Shown here piece by piece: positions 48,780-57,972 of a stretch of DNA of 64,000 nt (within the stretch, counting starts at the first letter, position 1; each line of letters begins with the position of its first letter). Source of the stretch: Photobacterium sp. CCB-ST2H9 (GTDB lineage: Bacteria > Pseudomonadota > Gammaproteobacteria > Enterobacterales > Vibrionaceae); NCBI RefSeq assembly GCF_023151555.2, contig NZ_CP100426.1:1364001-1428000 (forward strand), given 5' to 3'. The translations under genes were made by a program, and so were the position numbers. The notes below the pieces were generated by a model, which made no database searches, was not told the origin of the DNA, and was given only the letters and a program-made list of their open reading frames with translations.

Positions 48780-50111
48780 ATGTTTCACTTCTGTCAGGCT
48801 ACGGCCACATTGATTGAACGTATCAAAAGGGCTTCTGCAGACGTCGTACGTCTGGTTGAGCCTGTGGGTGAACGATCCCGGACGGGCGACTCGGTCAATC
48901 CTTGCATTGACTGGTTTGATGCGCAGCCGGTTTACCCGAAACTGTACTGGCATTCCCGGGATGGCGTCGAAGAAGTGGTCGCGCTGGGGCAGCAAGCAAC
49001 GTTTTCAGACCCGGTGCCCGCCTATGCGCTGCTGCAGGGAGATCAGCGCATCTGGGGATGCCGGGCATTTGATGGTCAGGCTGACAACCCTGATCCTGCG
49101 AAGTCTTCTTTCTTTTTTCTGCCGCATCTTGAGTTGATCCGGTCGGGTGAGCAATGGTCGCTGGCGGTGAACCTGCACGCGGGCAAAGACGCAGCAATCA
49201 AGGTATTACAGCAACTGGTCAGTGAGTACCCGTCGGTACCGCCGATTGTCTCGCAGATTGTGTCGGTTCGGCACGCACCCGCTCAAGACGACTGGCACAA
49301 ACTGGTCAGGGGGGCGCTGAGCGACATCCGGGCACAGTTCATGGATAAAGTGGTCCTGGCGCGTCAGACCACAGTCGGATTCGATTCGGCCTGCTCCGCA
49401 GCTCAGGTTCTGAAAGCCAGCCAGCAGGAAAATCGCGACAGTTTTCACTTCCTGCTGGCATTCGATGCAAGACGGGCATTTCTCGGTTCGACGCCGGAGC
49501 GTTTGTACCGCCGGGAAGATCGTGCTCTGCAGACCGAAGCGCTGGCCGGGACCATTGGCCGGGGCAAAAGCGGAGCCCATGATCAGCGGCTGGGCCGGTG
49601 GCTTTGTCTGGATGCCAAGAATCTGCAAGAAAATCAGTATGTCGTTGACGATATTCTTGATCGTCTGCGCCCTTATACCGATTCACTGTCCGCCGAGGAT
49701 GCGGTCAGTCTGGTCAGGCTGCGTCAGGTGCAGCACCTCAAGCGGCACATCAGCGGCGTTCTGAAACCTGACGTCTGCGGCGTCAGACTGCTGCATGCCC
49801 TGCAACCGACCGCAGCTGTCGCGGGGTTACCGCGTCACAAATCAATGCAGTTTATTCTGAAGCATGAGCCATTTGAGCGGGGCTGGTATGCCGGTTCGCT
49901 GGGTTATGTCAGCCTGCCCAAAGCAGAATTCTGTGTCGCCCTGCGCAGTGCGTACCTGATTGACGAAAAACTTCAATTATTTGCCGGGGCTGGCATTGTG
50001 CAGGGTTCGGATCCGGCCAGCGAATGGCAGGAAGTGGATAAGAAAATGTCGACCCTGCTGGCGCTTTTCACGGATGTACGATCTGATCTAACTGTATCGG
50101 AGGTGGCCTGA
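48780..50111 (+). CDS. menF: Isochorismate synthase MenF
   Basis: 443 residues from ATG 48780 with GAGG upstream; ATG 48744 would add 12 residues. Chorismate-binding fold: YPKLYWHSRDGVEEVVALGQ, ALSDIRAQFMDKVVLARQTT (the Lys general base in KVVLAR), FLLAFDARRAFLGSTPERLY, QTEALAGTIGRGKSG, and GWYAGSLGYVSLPKAEFCVA followed by LFAGAGIVQGSDPASEW. It converts chorismate to isochorismate, the first step to menaquinone. It overlaps menD by one base. Confidence 0.95.
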   Translation: MFHFCQATATLIERIKRASADVVRLVEPVGERSRTGDSVNPCIDWFDAQPVYPKLYWHSRDGVEEVVALGQQATFSDPVPAYALLQGDQRIWGCRAFDGQADNPDPAKSSFFFLPHLELIRSGEQWSLAVNLHAGKDAAIKVLQQLVSEYPSVPPIVSQIVSVRHAPAQDDWHKLVRGALSDIRAQFMDKVVLARQTTVGFDSACSAAQVLKASQQENRDSFHFLLAFDARRAFLGSTPERLYRREDRALQTEALAGTIGRGKSGAHDQRLGRWLCLDAKNLQENQYVVDDILDRLRPYTDSLSAEDAVSLVRLRQVQHLKRHISGVLKPDVCGVRLLHALQPTAAVAGLPRHKSMQFILKHEPFERGWYAGSLGYVSLPKAEFCVALRSAYLIDEKLQLFAGAGIVQGSDPASEWQEVDKKMSTLLALFTDVRSDLTVSEVA

Positions 50112-51889
50112 TGGTGGCAGAAGTTTCAGGCGATAAACCAATCGCGCAGGCTGAGTTGAACCGCCTCTGGTCCAGAATCCTGCTGGAAGAACTGACCCGG
50201 CAGGGCGTTGCCCATATTTGTATTGCGCCGGGATCGCGCTCGACGCCGCTGACACTGGAAGCTGATGCGAACCCGAAGCTGACCTTGCATACCCACTTTG
50301 ATGAACGCGGACTGGGTTTTCTGGCACTTGGTCTGGCGAAGGCCAGCGGTCAGCCCGTGGCGGTGGTGGTCACGTCCGGCACGGCTGTCGCCAATCTGTT
50401 ACCTGCCGTTGTTGAAGCCGGACTGACCGGGGAAAAACTGGTGCTGCTGACCGCAGACCGCCCGGTTGAACTGGTTGGCTGTGGTGCCAATCAGGCCATT
50501 TATCAGCCGGGGCTGTTCTCCAGTCATGTGACGGCCAGCCTGGAACTGCCCAGTCCGTCGCAAAACGTGCCGCTGAGCTGGTTGCTGACTTCAGTGGATG
50601 CGCTGATGCATCGACAGCGGTGTGAAGGCGGTGCGCTGCATCTCAACTGTCCTTTCCCGGAACCGCTTTACGGAGATGCCCGGCTGACAGAAGACAGCGC
50701 TTATGGGCGTGCACTGGGCGACTGGCTGACACAGGCCGCGCCTTATGTGCAGTATGACATGGGCAAAGCCGCGCCTGCGTTGCCGCCGGATTGCTCTGCA
50801 CTGGCGGACGGAAATGTGGTGATGATTGCCGGTGATTTGTCCGCCAGTGATGCCCGGGCTGTGGCGGAACTGGCACAAAAACTGGGTTGTCCACTGCTGT
50901 GTGATCCGCAATCCGGGATCAGCAGTGACTGGGCTCATTACGATCTCTGGCTGCAGCACCCTGAGCTGGCAGCGCCGCTGAATGATTGCCGGCTGATCCT
51001 GCAATTTGGTCCGCGGCTGATTTCCAAGCGTCTGAATCAGTGGCTGGCCGGTCAGGTGAGAAAAGGCACCTGTGATTACTGGTATGTGTCGCCGGATAGC
51101 AACAGGAATAATCAGAGTCACCTGCCGCAGCGACAGATGGTTGCGGAGATCCCCGACTGGATCCGCGCAGCTCTGGCGGAATTACCGGCGGATATTTCTT
51201 CACAACACACAAATGCCGCCCGAAACAGCTGGAGCGGGCTGACCCAAAGTGCTGCCCGGAAAATCCGCTCGCTGCTGGATGAGGATCGTACAGAACAGCC
51301 GGGTCTCACTGAAATGGCACTGGCGATGGATCTGAGTCAGCGCGGGCAGCAGGCCAGTCTGTTTCTCGGCAACAGCCTGATCGCCCGGCTGGTGGACATG
51401 CTGACCGTTTTCGGGGGACGCGCGGTTTATTCCAATCGCGGTGCATCAGGGATCGACGGGCTGGTCGCCACAGCGGCTGGTGTGCAGCGGGCCACCGGTA
51501 CGCCCCTGATGCTGATGCTGGGAGATACCGCGCTGCTGCACGATCTCAACTCACTGGCATTACTGAGCCATTGTACGGTTCCTGTCGTGATTGTGGTTAC
51601 CAACAATGACGGAGGGGCAATTTTTGATTTGCTGCCGGTACCGGAAGACGATAAGCAGCGGTTATATCAGATGCCCCATGGCTATGCATTTGGGCATGCT
51701 GCCCGCCAGTTTGGTTTAGGTTACTGCAAAGCAGAGACGCTGGCGGAGTACCAGTCGGTTGTCAGCGAACACCTCAGTTCGGGGACAGGCAGTTCAGGAA
51801 CAGGGGCTTTGCTGGTCGAGGTGCAAACGCCGCCGGGACAGGCAGCCGGACAGCTCAGTCAGTTGATCCGAAGGCTGCATGCTCTTTAG
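50111..51889 (+). CDS. menD: SEPHCHC synthase MenD
   Basis: 592 residues. Thiamin-diphosphate enzyme joining 2-oxoglutarate-derived succinic semialdehyde to isochorismate. CIAPGSRSTPLTLEAD (N-terminal substrate region), HFDERGLGFLALGLAKASGQ (conserved Glu), VTSGTAVANLLPAVVEA, RGASGIDGLVATAAG, MLGDTALLHDLNSLALLSH and VTNNDGGAIFDLLPVPE (GD...NN ThDP-Mg motif) are visible. A short Gly/Ser run (SSGTGSSGTG) near the C-terminus is unusual. Overlaps menF by 1 and menH by 11 bases. Confidence 0.96.
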   Translation: MVAEVSGDKPIAQAELNRLWSRILLEELTRQGVAHICIAPGSRSTPLTLEADANPKLTLHTHFDERGLGFLALGLAKASGQPVAVVVTSGTAVANLLPAVVEAGLTGEKLVLLTADRPVELVGCGANQAIYQPGLFSSHVTASLELPSPSQNVPLSWLLTSVDALMHRQRCEGGALHLNCPFPEPLYGDARLTEDSAYGRALGDWLTQAAPYVQYDMGKAAPALPPDCSALADGNVVMIAGDLSASDARAVAELAQKLGCPLLCDPQSGISSDWAHYDLWLQHPELAAPLNDCRLILQFGPRLISKRLNQWLAGQVRKGTCDYWYVSPDSNRNNQSHLPQRQMVAEIPDWIRAALAELPADISSQHTNAARNSWSGLTQSAARKIRSLLDEDRTEQPGLTEMALAMDLSQRGQQASLFLGNSLIARLVDMLTVFGGRAVYSNRGASGIDGLVATAAGVQRATGTPLMLMLGDTALLHDLNSLALLSHCTVPVVIVVTNNDGGAIFDLLPVPEDDKQRLYQMPHGYAFGHAARQFGLGYCKAETLAEYQSVVSEHLSSGTGSSGTGALLVEVQTPPGQAAGQLSQLIRRLHAL

Positions 51890-52685
51890 CCGTTTTCATG
51901 CTGAAGGCAGTGACCCGGAACAGCCGGTTCTGGTATTTCTGCATGGTCTGCTGGGAAATGGCGATGACTGGCGTTCCTGCACGGCGTATCTGCAGACGCA
52001 CACGTGTGTGGCGGTGGATTTACCCGGTCATGGTCAGAGCCATGGCGTGTGGTGTGGCTCGTTCGATGAGGCAGTCCTTCAGGTCAGGGAAACGCTGCTT
52101 GCGGGCAATTTATCGGGCCGTCCTGTCGTGCTGGTCGGCTATTCACTGGGGGGCCGGATTGCGATGCACGGGGTCGCCAACGGGCTGTTTGCGCCGCTGG
52201 ATATCCGGGGGCTGGTGGTCGAAGGCGGGCACTTCGGGCTGGCTTCAGCGGGTTGCAGAGCCTTACGCTGGCGGCATGATCAACGCTGGGCACGCCGTTT
52301 CAGGCGGGAGCCCGTGAGTACGGTATTAAAGGACTGGTATCAGCAGCCCGTGTTTGCTTCTCTTCAGGCGACACAAAAACAGCATCTGGTGATTCAGCGA
52401 AGTGAGAATCGTGGCGACAGCGTTGCGCACATGCTGCTGGCAACCTCTCTGGCCCGGCAGGATGACCTGCTGGCACTGCTGAAAGCACAGCCGGTGCCGG
52501 TACATTACCTGTTTGGCGCGCAGGACCGTAAATTTACCCGGCTGGCGCGGGAGAGCGGGTTACCGTCGACCCGGATTCCAGAGGCGGGGCACAATGTCCA
52601 TCATGAACAGCCGCAGGTGTTTGCCCGGGTGCTCCGGGACCTTATCGACCGGCGGATTCTGCTGCCGCAATCTGAACAGGCATAA
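51879..52685 (+). CDS. menH: SHCHC synthase MenH
   Basis: 268 residues, alpha/beta hydrolase fold. LVFLHGLLGNGDDWRSC (oxyanion), AVDLPGHGQSHG, the nucleophile elbow VGYSLGGRIAMHG (Ser), YLFGAQDRKFTRLARES (acid) and IPEAGHNVHHEQPQVF (His). MenH eliminates pyruvate from SEPHCHC. It overlaps menD by 11 bases. In many Vibrionaceae and Enterobacteriaceae menB follows directly; here two genes on the opposite strand intervene. Confidence 0.94.
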   Translation: MLFSRFHAEGSDPEQPVLVFLHGLLGNGDDWRSCTAYLQTHTCVAVDLPGHGQSHGVWCGSFDEAVLQVRETLLAGNLSGRPVVLVGYSLGGRIAMHGVANGLFAPLDIRGLVVEGGHFGLASAGCRALRWRHDQRWARRFRREPVSTVLKDWYQQPVFASLQATQKQHLVIQRSENRGDSVAHMLLATSLARQDDLLALLKAQPVPVHYLFGAQDRKFTRLARESGLPSTRIPEAGHNVHHEQPQVFARVLRDLIDRRILLPQSEQA

Positions 52686-52693
52686 GCCAGAGG

Positions 52694-52732
52694 TGTCGTG
52701 ACATGTACCCGTGTTTGGGTGATGTCACGACA
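52694..52732. terminator. 11-bp hairpin at the menH 3' end
   Basis: TGTCGTGACAT / ATGTCACGACA, perfect 11-bp stem with a 17-base loop, between the convergent menH and metallophosphoesterase genes. No T-run. Confidence 0.6.
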
Positions 52733-52747
52733 CATGATGGTCACTTT

Positions 52748-52796
52748 GCCATGCATACAAATGGTCATGCATACAAATAGTCACGCGTACGTATGG
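52748..52796. repeat. Degenerate 16-bp tandem repeat
   Basis: Units TGCCATGCATACAAAT, GGTCATGCATACAAAT, AGTCACGCGTACGTAT and a partial GGTCAGGCATG follow each other directly, ending at the stop codon of the metallophosphoesterase gene. Confidence 0.65.
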
Positions 52797-54005
52797 TCAG
52801 GCATGGACCTGATGGAAGGGCACTCCGCCGTCTTCATCAATCATGGATTCAGTCAGTTGTGCGGCCTGTAACTGCACCAACGCAAATCCGTTTTTCACGC
52901 GCAGCGGGATGTTCGGGTCGTTGGCATTCCGGGTTTCGTACCAGGCAATGTCCGGATTCCCTTGCAGCATTCTGGCGTTACCGTAGGGAATTGCGCCATG
53001 GCCGACACAACGACCCAGCATGCCAGCCTGCGACTGATAAACAATCCCGTTGTGCAGATGTCCCCAGAACCAGAAGGTGGGAGCACGTCCCAGTGCATCG
53101 ACCACCGGCTGGTAACAGGAGCCGTGATTCCGGCCATCGATCGCCAGCCCTTCATGGTGCGATAGCACAATGACCTTTTTATCTTTGGGCAGCTGTGCCA
53201 GCCAGGTCAGCTGAGTTTGGTTGACTTTGCCTTTCAGGTAGAAATCAAAGGTATCGGCGTCATACGCTGTATCCAGACCAACAATCAGCCAGTGGCTGTT
53301 CTCCAGACAGAAAAAGCTGCAGCCGCGTTGCTGTACAAATTTCTTCTGCAAAGCGATTTCAAAATAAGAATGCGCACCATTGTACATTTCGTGATTTGAA
53401 TTGAGCGTGAAGCCGCCCATGCTGCCCATGGGCCAGCATTCAACTAAGTTGTCCGTTTCTTCCTGAGCTGTACCGGCGTAATAAACATCGCCCAGATGGA
53501 TCGTGAGCTGCGGGGCACATTTCACGATTTGTGTGGCAACTTTTGTACTCGGGGCATCCGGTTTCCATGGCCCGGTTCCCCAGTCGCCGCAAATCGCAAT
53601 ATCAATATCATCGGGAATAGGAATCCGTTGTGGCTGGTCTTGAAATGAGGCTTTGTCGTCAATGTGGATCAGCCATTGTTCGAATGAAATAGCCCAGTCC
53701 GGATCCAGTAATTCCCATTGACCGACCCCGAGCAGTTCACCATCGGATTCGACTCGTGTCGGGAACAGACTTTTGTCGGTTGGCAGCTTGTGCCCCCCTT
53801 CCGGCACCAGATCCAGTAAACTCAGGACATGTGCGAACTCATGCCCCTCAAGTTTTCCGTCCTGGCCATCAACCAGTCTCTGTGCTTGCATGTGGATGTC
53901 GGTCAGTTTTTGCATGACTGCATCATGAACTTCAACCGAGACCCTATTTTTAAAGTTCTGATAAGCGGTTTTCAGGCGCTGTTTTAATGCTGATTCGTCC
54001 ATCAT
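52797..54005 (-). CDS. Calcineurin-like metallophosphoesterase
   Basis: 402 residues. Di-metal motifs in order: ICGDWGTG (D-x-G variant), IHLGDVYYAGT (GDxxY), SNHEMYNG (N-H-E), VLSHHEGLA (H) and FWFWGHLHNGIV (GHxH). This is the calcineurin-like phosphoesterase set. A ~130-residue N-terminal region precedes the catalytic domain, containing EGHEFAHVLSLLDLVPEGGH. No signal peptide, so it is cytoplasmic. It lies 43 bases downstream of the GMC fusion gene in the same direction, so the two are probably co-transcribed and related in function. The substrate is unknown. Confidence 0.88.
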   Translation of the reverse strand: MMDESALKQRLKTAYQNFKNRVSVEVHDAVMQKLTDIHMQAQRLVDGQDGKLEGHEFAHVLSLLDLVPEGGHKLPTDKSLFPTRVESDGELLGVGQWELLDPDWAISFEQWLIHIDDKASFQDQPQRIPIPDDIDIAICGDWGTGPWKPDAPSTKVATQIVKCAPQLTIHLGDVYYAGTAQEETDNLVECWPMGSMGGFTLNSNHEMYNGAHSYFEIALQKKFVQQRGCSFFCLENSHWLIVGLDTAYDADTFDFYLKGKVNQTQLTWLAQLPKDKKVIVLSHHEGLAIDGRNHGSCYQPVVDALGRAPTFWFWGHLHNGIVYQSQAGMLGRCVGHGAIPYGNARMLQGNPDIAWYETRNANDPNIPLRVKNGFALVQLQAAQLTESMIDEDGGVPFHQVHA

Positions 54006-54048
54006 TGTCCCCGTTATGAGTGCTGAATAAAGTATGTTCAGACAGTTT

Positions 54049-57000
54049 TCATGCAGTCTGATCCAGGTGCTTCACGATGAGCGGGTAGACATCCCGGCTG
54101 GCATTGCGCCCGAAAATACAATCAATGTGTCCGTAATCGGGAATCACATGCCGTGTGTAGTGCGCCGGTCCGAACCGGTTCACCAGCGTCTGATAGGTGA
54201 GCGCCGTACTTTCGGGCAGGTAGCATTCGTTCATGGCCCCGTGAATAAAACAGATCGGCAGCCGCAGCCGCTCCAGATGAGGGAGGTAACGATTATGTCC
54301 TTCGGCATCCGTCAGGAAACCGGCCCGGCAGCATTCGGCGAGATGCTGAAACGCGCCGATATTGGCCTCGGCAAACAATTCATGCAGATTGCGGTGCAGT
54401 GCTTCGTTTAATTGAGCGTGTCTGTACAAAGGGGCATAGTTGAAGGTCACCCGGTGGCAGACCGGATTGTTACATTGCCCCTGGGCTTCAGCCAGCGCAT
54501 AAACCGCCAGCGCTTTATCCCAGAGCCGCTCGCTCCACCCTTCGTGACTGTCGACATAGGCGGTGAGCGAATCCACTCCGAGTTTTTCCAGAAATGCAGG
54601 GATATGCAGTCCCGTTTTGACCTGTGTGGCCGTGGGAACCACGACGTCGGTTGCAATTTGCGAGCAAACAACGGAGCGAATGCCGGTTAACCCGCTGAGT
54701 AAAGCCATGAAAAAGGTTGAAGCGCCCCAGCAATGCACAACGGCCTGAATGGAATCTTTGCCGGTCTCTTCCTGAATTTTTCGCACTGCGGCCGGAAAGT
54801 CATACTGCGCGACCTGATCACCATTCGACTGCTGACGGGCGGCCGGAAGATCAATACTGACCCTGAAATCCAGTAACCACACATCGTATTGATGTGCACA
54901 GAGGAACTCTAACAGGTTGGTGTCGATTAGATCGGTCGAAAAAATATCTGAACTCACCCCCAGTCCATGCACCAGCATGACCGGTCCTTTGCTGCCTGCA
55001 GGGTAGCGGGTCAGGCGCAGGGTGACGTTATCTTCCGTGTTGAAGAAATGCACCTGAGGTGCCGGCGCGTTCAGCGGCCGTTTTTGTCGCGGGGGTGCTT
55101 CGGGGTTAAACCGATATGGTTTCGCAAAAATGCTGCCGTAACTTTCCCATAAGGCGCCTGCGAAATGCTTGCCAAATTTCGTCAGTGCACGGAGCCGGGA
55201 CTGCTTGTCCGGGGCATTGAGCACTTTCATCGTCGTCATCTGTTTCAGAAAATCGGCGGCTTCAAGTTGCATGACGCCTGTCGCGATCACCGGGGAATCC
55301 TTCTGTGTCCCCCGCCGGATGGTGACGTACAGGGTGGAGGTGTCCTGCCAGATGTCCAGCGAGTCCGGGTCATCTCGGATCATTTTGTAGCCGCTGAAGA
55401 GAAAACGCTCCTCTGTTTCGCTGCACATGATCATTGAATACACCATGTGTTTGGCATTCGGCATTTTCGGATAAGTCACGAACAGCTGGAAGGAGCCCTG
55501 CTCCACCGTCAGGGGGTTCTCTGATAAGAGAGGTATGATGACCGTCCCGGTGATGCCAGCTTTGTGTGCTGAAGTGGCAATCATTTCCTTCAGGTTGTCC
55601 GAGCGAATGGTGAGGGTAAACGTGATGGGCTGTTGTTGCTGTTTTCCAAGCTGATAAGCATCGTGGTAGAGCGATGTGTTTTCCTCATCTATGTCACCGG
55701 ATATTTCGGCGGAGAGGTACCCTTTCATGGTCTCAGTAAATTCGATGCCAGGGGTTTGTGCCGCAGTTGGGAAATCCCGCGAAACGGGCGGGCGCTGTGG
55801 CTGATCTGAAAAGTCATATTGAATGCTCTGGCCGTAGTCCGCGGCAATGTACTGACAGCAACGCTCTGTGATCGCAGAAATGGTCAGCAGCGGGTTCACG
55901 GCAATCGACATGGGGATCACTGAACCATCGGAGATGTACAGGCCGCGGTGCACGGAAGTGCCGTGGCTTGAGTCAAAGACTTGCCCTTTATGATTGACCA
56001 CACCCTGTTCAGCCGAATCCGCCATGTTGCATCCGCCCAGCGGATGCACGGTCACCAGACTGTGGCGCAGTAATTTGGTCCAGATCGGGTTCTGAATGTA
56101 ATCGCCTCCCAGGGCTTGGGTGGCCTGATGCAAGTTCTGATTCCCTTTGAGGACGTTGGGCTGTTCACCCACATTTTTCCACTTGATGCGCAGTCTGTTG
56201 TCTTTCAGCCGGAGTTCACCGGCGGCATTGTCATGGCTCATGATCAGATAGGTCTGCAACCGGTTCATCGCTCCCCGGTACGGGCCGAACAGCTGGCTGT
56301 TCAGTTTTTGTCCTTCTTTCTTCAGCCACTCCGCCACGCTCCGGTGCGGGTCTTTGCCCATAAATACATCCGCACCCGCTAAAACCGGCGTCATGAATTT
56401 GCCGAGTGCCCCCGGGATTGAACCTTCTTCAATCACCATCCGGCTTGTCCTGTCATCGCCGTGACGCATGTCGATGACACTGGTAATACAAGGGCCCACC
56501 GGAGCCATCTCGCTGGGGTCGCGGTCGCCAAAGCCGATACCATTGATGATGTCATCGCAGTTATAACCGAATCCCAGAATATCGCCGTTGCCGGAAAAAC
56601 CTTTGCCTAAGTGACCGGAAACACTGAGTCCCCGGTGTTTGCTGCGCAGCATGATTTCGTTGCTGCCCATGGTACCCGCTGCAACAATCACGATATCCGC
56701 TCCGATGGTGCGGGTTTCCGGTTCAAATTTGTCTTTGTTGTTTTCAAGCAGATGATAGTGCACGAGCCAGCCTTGTTCGCTTTTCTCGATATGGCTGACG
56801 GAAATCTCACAGTAAATGTCTGCTTGATGGTTGAAAGCATCGGGCAGGTAATTCATTTGCGTTGTATTTTTGGCGCCGGTATTACAGCCTGAAACACAGT
56901 CTCCGCAATTGTTGCAGGCTTGCTGGGGAACCCCGACGTGATTGGTGCCGTTTTCCGGTGTGGCAAAGGTGACATTAATCGGCGCGCGGTAGAACTGCTG

Positions 57001-57516
57001 AGCCATCGCGTCGGCACTCTTTTGATGTGCAGTCATTTTCCTGAGCTTCGGGTAATCGTCCGGATAAACCGTTGGTTTCAGCATGTCTCTGGCTAAATCG
57101 AAGCCTTCTTTTAAGCGCGTGTCTTTGTCGGCTCTGAGGGCTTGCGGCCATCTGGGATCGTCGAAAATTTCCGGCTGAGGTTCCAATGACACGTTGGCAT
57201 TGATCAGTGAGGTGCCGCCCAATCCGCACCCCACCACGACATTCTGCTCCCGATTCACATGGATGTTGTACAGGCCGGTTGCGGAGCCTATTTTGCCGTC
57301 CGGGGTATCAAACTGTAATGCTTCGAGTGCTTGTTCTCTGGTCTCGGGAAACTCTCCCGGAAGTATTTCTTTACCGCGTTCCAGCAGGCAGACCGACATG
57401 CCGGCCCGGGCGAGCCGTGAGGCAGAAATTGCACCGCCATAACCAGAACCAATGACGATGACTTGATAACGGTGCTTTTCTTTCAGTTGAGTATTCGGAA
57501 GTGAGATGCGGTTCAT
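54049..57516 (-). CDS. GMC oxidoreductase (cholesterol-oxidase-like) fused to an alpha/beta hydrolase
   Basis: 1155 residues from ATG 57516 (GGAG upstream); ATG 57558 is an alternative. FAD-binding GSGYGG (residues 23-28) opens a GMC-type domain; VVGCGLGGTSLINANVSLEP follows. A four-Cys motif, CNNCGDCVSGCNTGAK (Cys201, 204, 207, 211), could bind an iron-sulfur cluster. VHPLGGCNMADSAEQGVVNH and VSDGSVIP-like ISDGSVIPMSIAVNPLLTIS close the oxidoreductase part. A middle region (~575-800) is of unclear fold. The last ~330 residues form an alpha/beta hydrolase (MLVHGLGVSSDIF ... VVHCWGAST, with Cys at the nucleophile position, and IPDYGHIDCIFG). A sterol- or lipid-like substrate is suggested. Confidence 0.87.
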   Translation of the reverse strand: MNRISLPNTQLKEKHRYQVIVIGSGYGGAISASRLARAGMSVCLLERGKEILPGEFPETREQALEALQFDTPDGKIGSATGLYNIHVNREQNVVVGCGLGGTSLINANVSLEPQPEIFDDPRWPQALRADKDTRLKEGFDLARDMLKPTVYPDDYPKLRKMTAHQKSADAMAQQFYRAPINVTFATPENGTNHVGVPQQACNNCGDCVSGCNTGAKNTTQMNYLPDAFNHQADIYCEISVSHIEKSEQGWLVHYHLLENNKDKFEPETRTIGADIVIVAAGTMGSNEIMLRSKHRGLSVSGHLGKGFSGNGDILGFGYNCDDIINGIGFGDRDPSEMAPVGPCITSVIDMRHGDDRTSRMVIEEGSIPGALGKFMTPVLAGADVFMGKDPHRSVAEWLKKEGQKLNSQLFGPYRGAMNRLQTYLIMSHDNAAGELRLKDNRLRIKWKNVGEQPNVLKGNQNLHQATQALGGDYIQNPIWTKLLRHSLVTVHPLGGCNMADSAEQGVVNHKGQVFDSSHGTSVHRGLYISDGSVIPMSIAVNPLLTISAITERCCQYIAADYGQSIQYDFSDQPQRPPVSRDFPTAAQTPGIEFTETMKGYLSAEISGDIDEENTSLYHDAYQLGKQQQQPITFTLTIRSDNLKEMIATSAHKAGITGTVIIPLLSENPLTVEQGSFQLFVTYPKMPNAKHMVYSMIMCSETEERFLFSGYKMIRDDPDSLDIWQDTSTLYVTIRRGTQKDSPVIATGVMQLEAADFLKQMTTMKVLNAPDKQSRLRALTKFGKHFAGALWESYGSIFAKPYRFNPEAPPRQKRPLNAPAPQVHFFNTEDNVTLRLTRYPAGSKGPVMLVHGLGVSSDIFSTDLIDTNLLEFLCAHQYDVWLLDFRVSIDLPAARQQSNGDQVAQYDFPAAVRKIQEETGKDSIQAVVHCWGASTFFMALLSGLTGIRSVVCSQIATDVVVPTATQVKTGLHIPAFLEKLGVDSLTAYVDSHEGWSERLWDKALAVYALAEAQGQCNNPVCHRVTFNYAPLYRHAQLNEALHRNLHELFAEANIGAFQHLAECCRAGFLTDAEGHNRYLPHLERLRLPICFIHGAMNECYLPESTALTYQTLVNRFGPAHYTRHVIPDYGHIDCIFGRNASRDVYPLIVKHLDQTA

Positions 57517-57558
57517 CCTGAATGTTCTCCGTCGGCGTTCGGGGTTCATGCTGTTCAC

Positions 57559-57972
57559 GCCTTCATCAGATTGTGCGTGTTACCGAACGGCATCATCGGC
57601 AGGTTCTGTTTGCTGAAATTGCGACCGTTGAACCTGTGTCTTCCGGCAAGACCAGATTGAACCCGCAATGTGATTCATCCTGCGGCGGGACAGAGTGTGA
57701 ACCTGTTGATACAGAGAGCAGAATGCACCACAAAGTGAGTGTAGTTGAGTATGCGAAGGGCGCTTATCAGGCCGATCACAAAACTCGTACAAAGGCTGTG
57801 CCTTAATTGGAACAGGCAGAAAAAGATGTGGTGGATACAGTCAGACTTACGAACTGGTTCTAACTATGCGCAAAAACAAAGTTTGGGGATTGGTGGCAGT
57901 GCTATGCTCACCACCAGTATCGCCGTACAGGGACAGGCGAATTTAAAAATTTTCTTTGTTTTTGGAGTACAT
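57559..57972. promoter_or_regulatory. Upstream region of menBCE
   Basis: About 410 bases between the divergent GMC gene and menB. It must carry promoters for both. No clear operator was found; a long open frame in phase with menB lacks homology and is not taken as coding. Confidence 0.45.

Noticed and set aside
52748..52796. CRISPR-like repeat
   Set aside because: Units follow each other without spacers and are too short and degenerate.
57745..57972. 76-codon N-terminal extension of MenB
   Set aside because: MenB homologues start at the TITTG-like N-terminus; ATG 57973 has GGAG at proper spacing.
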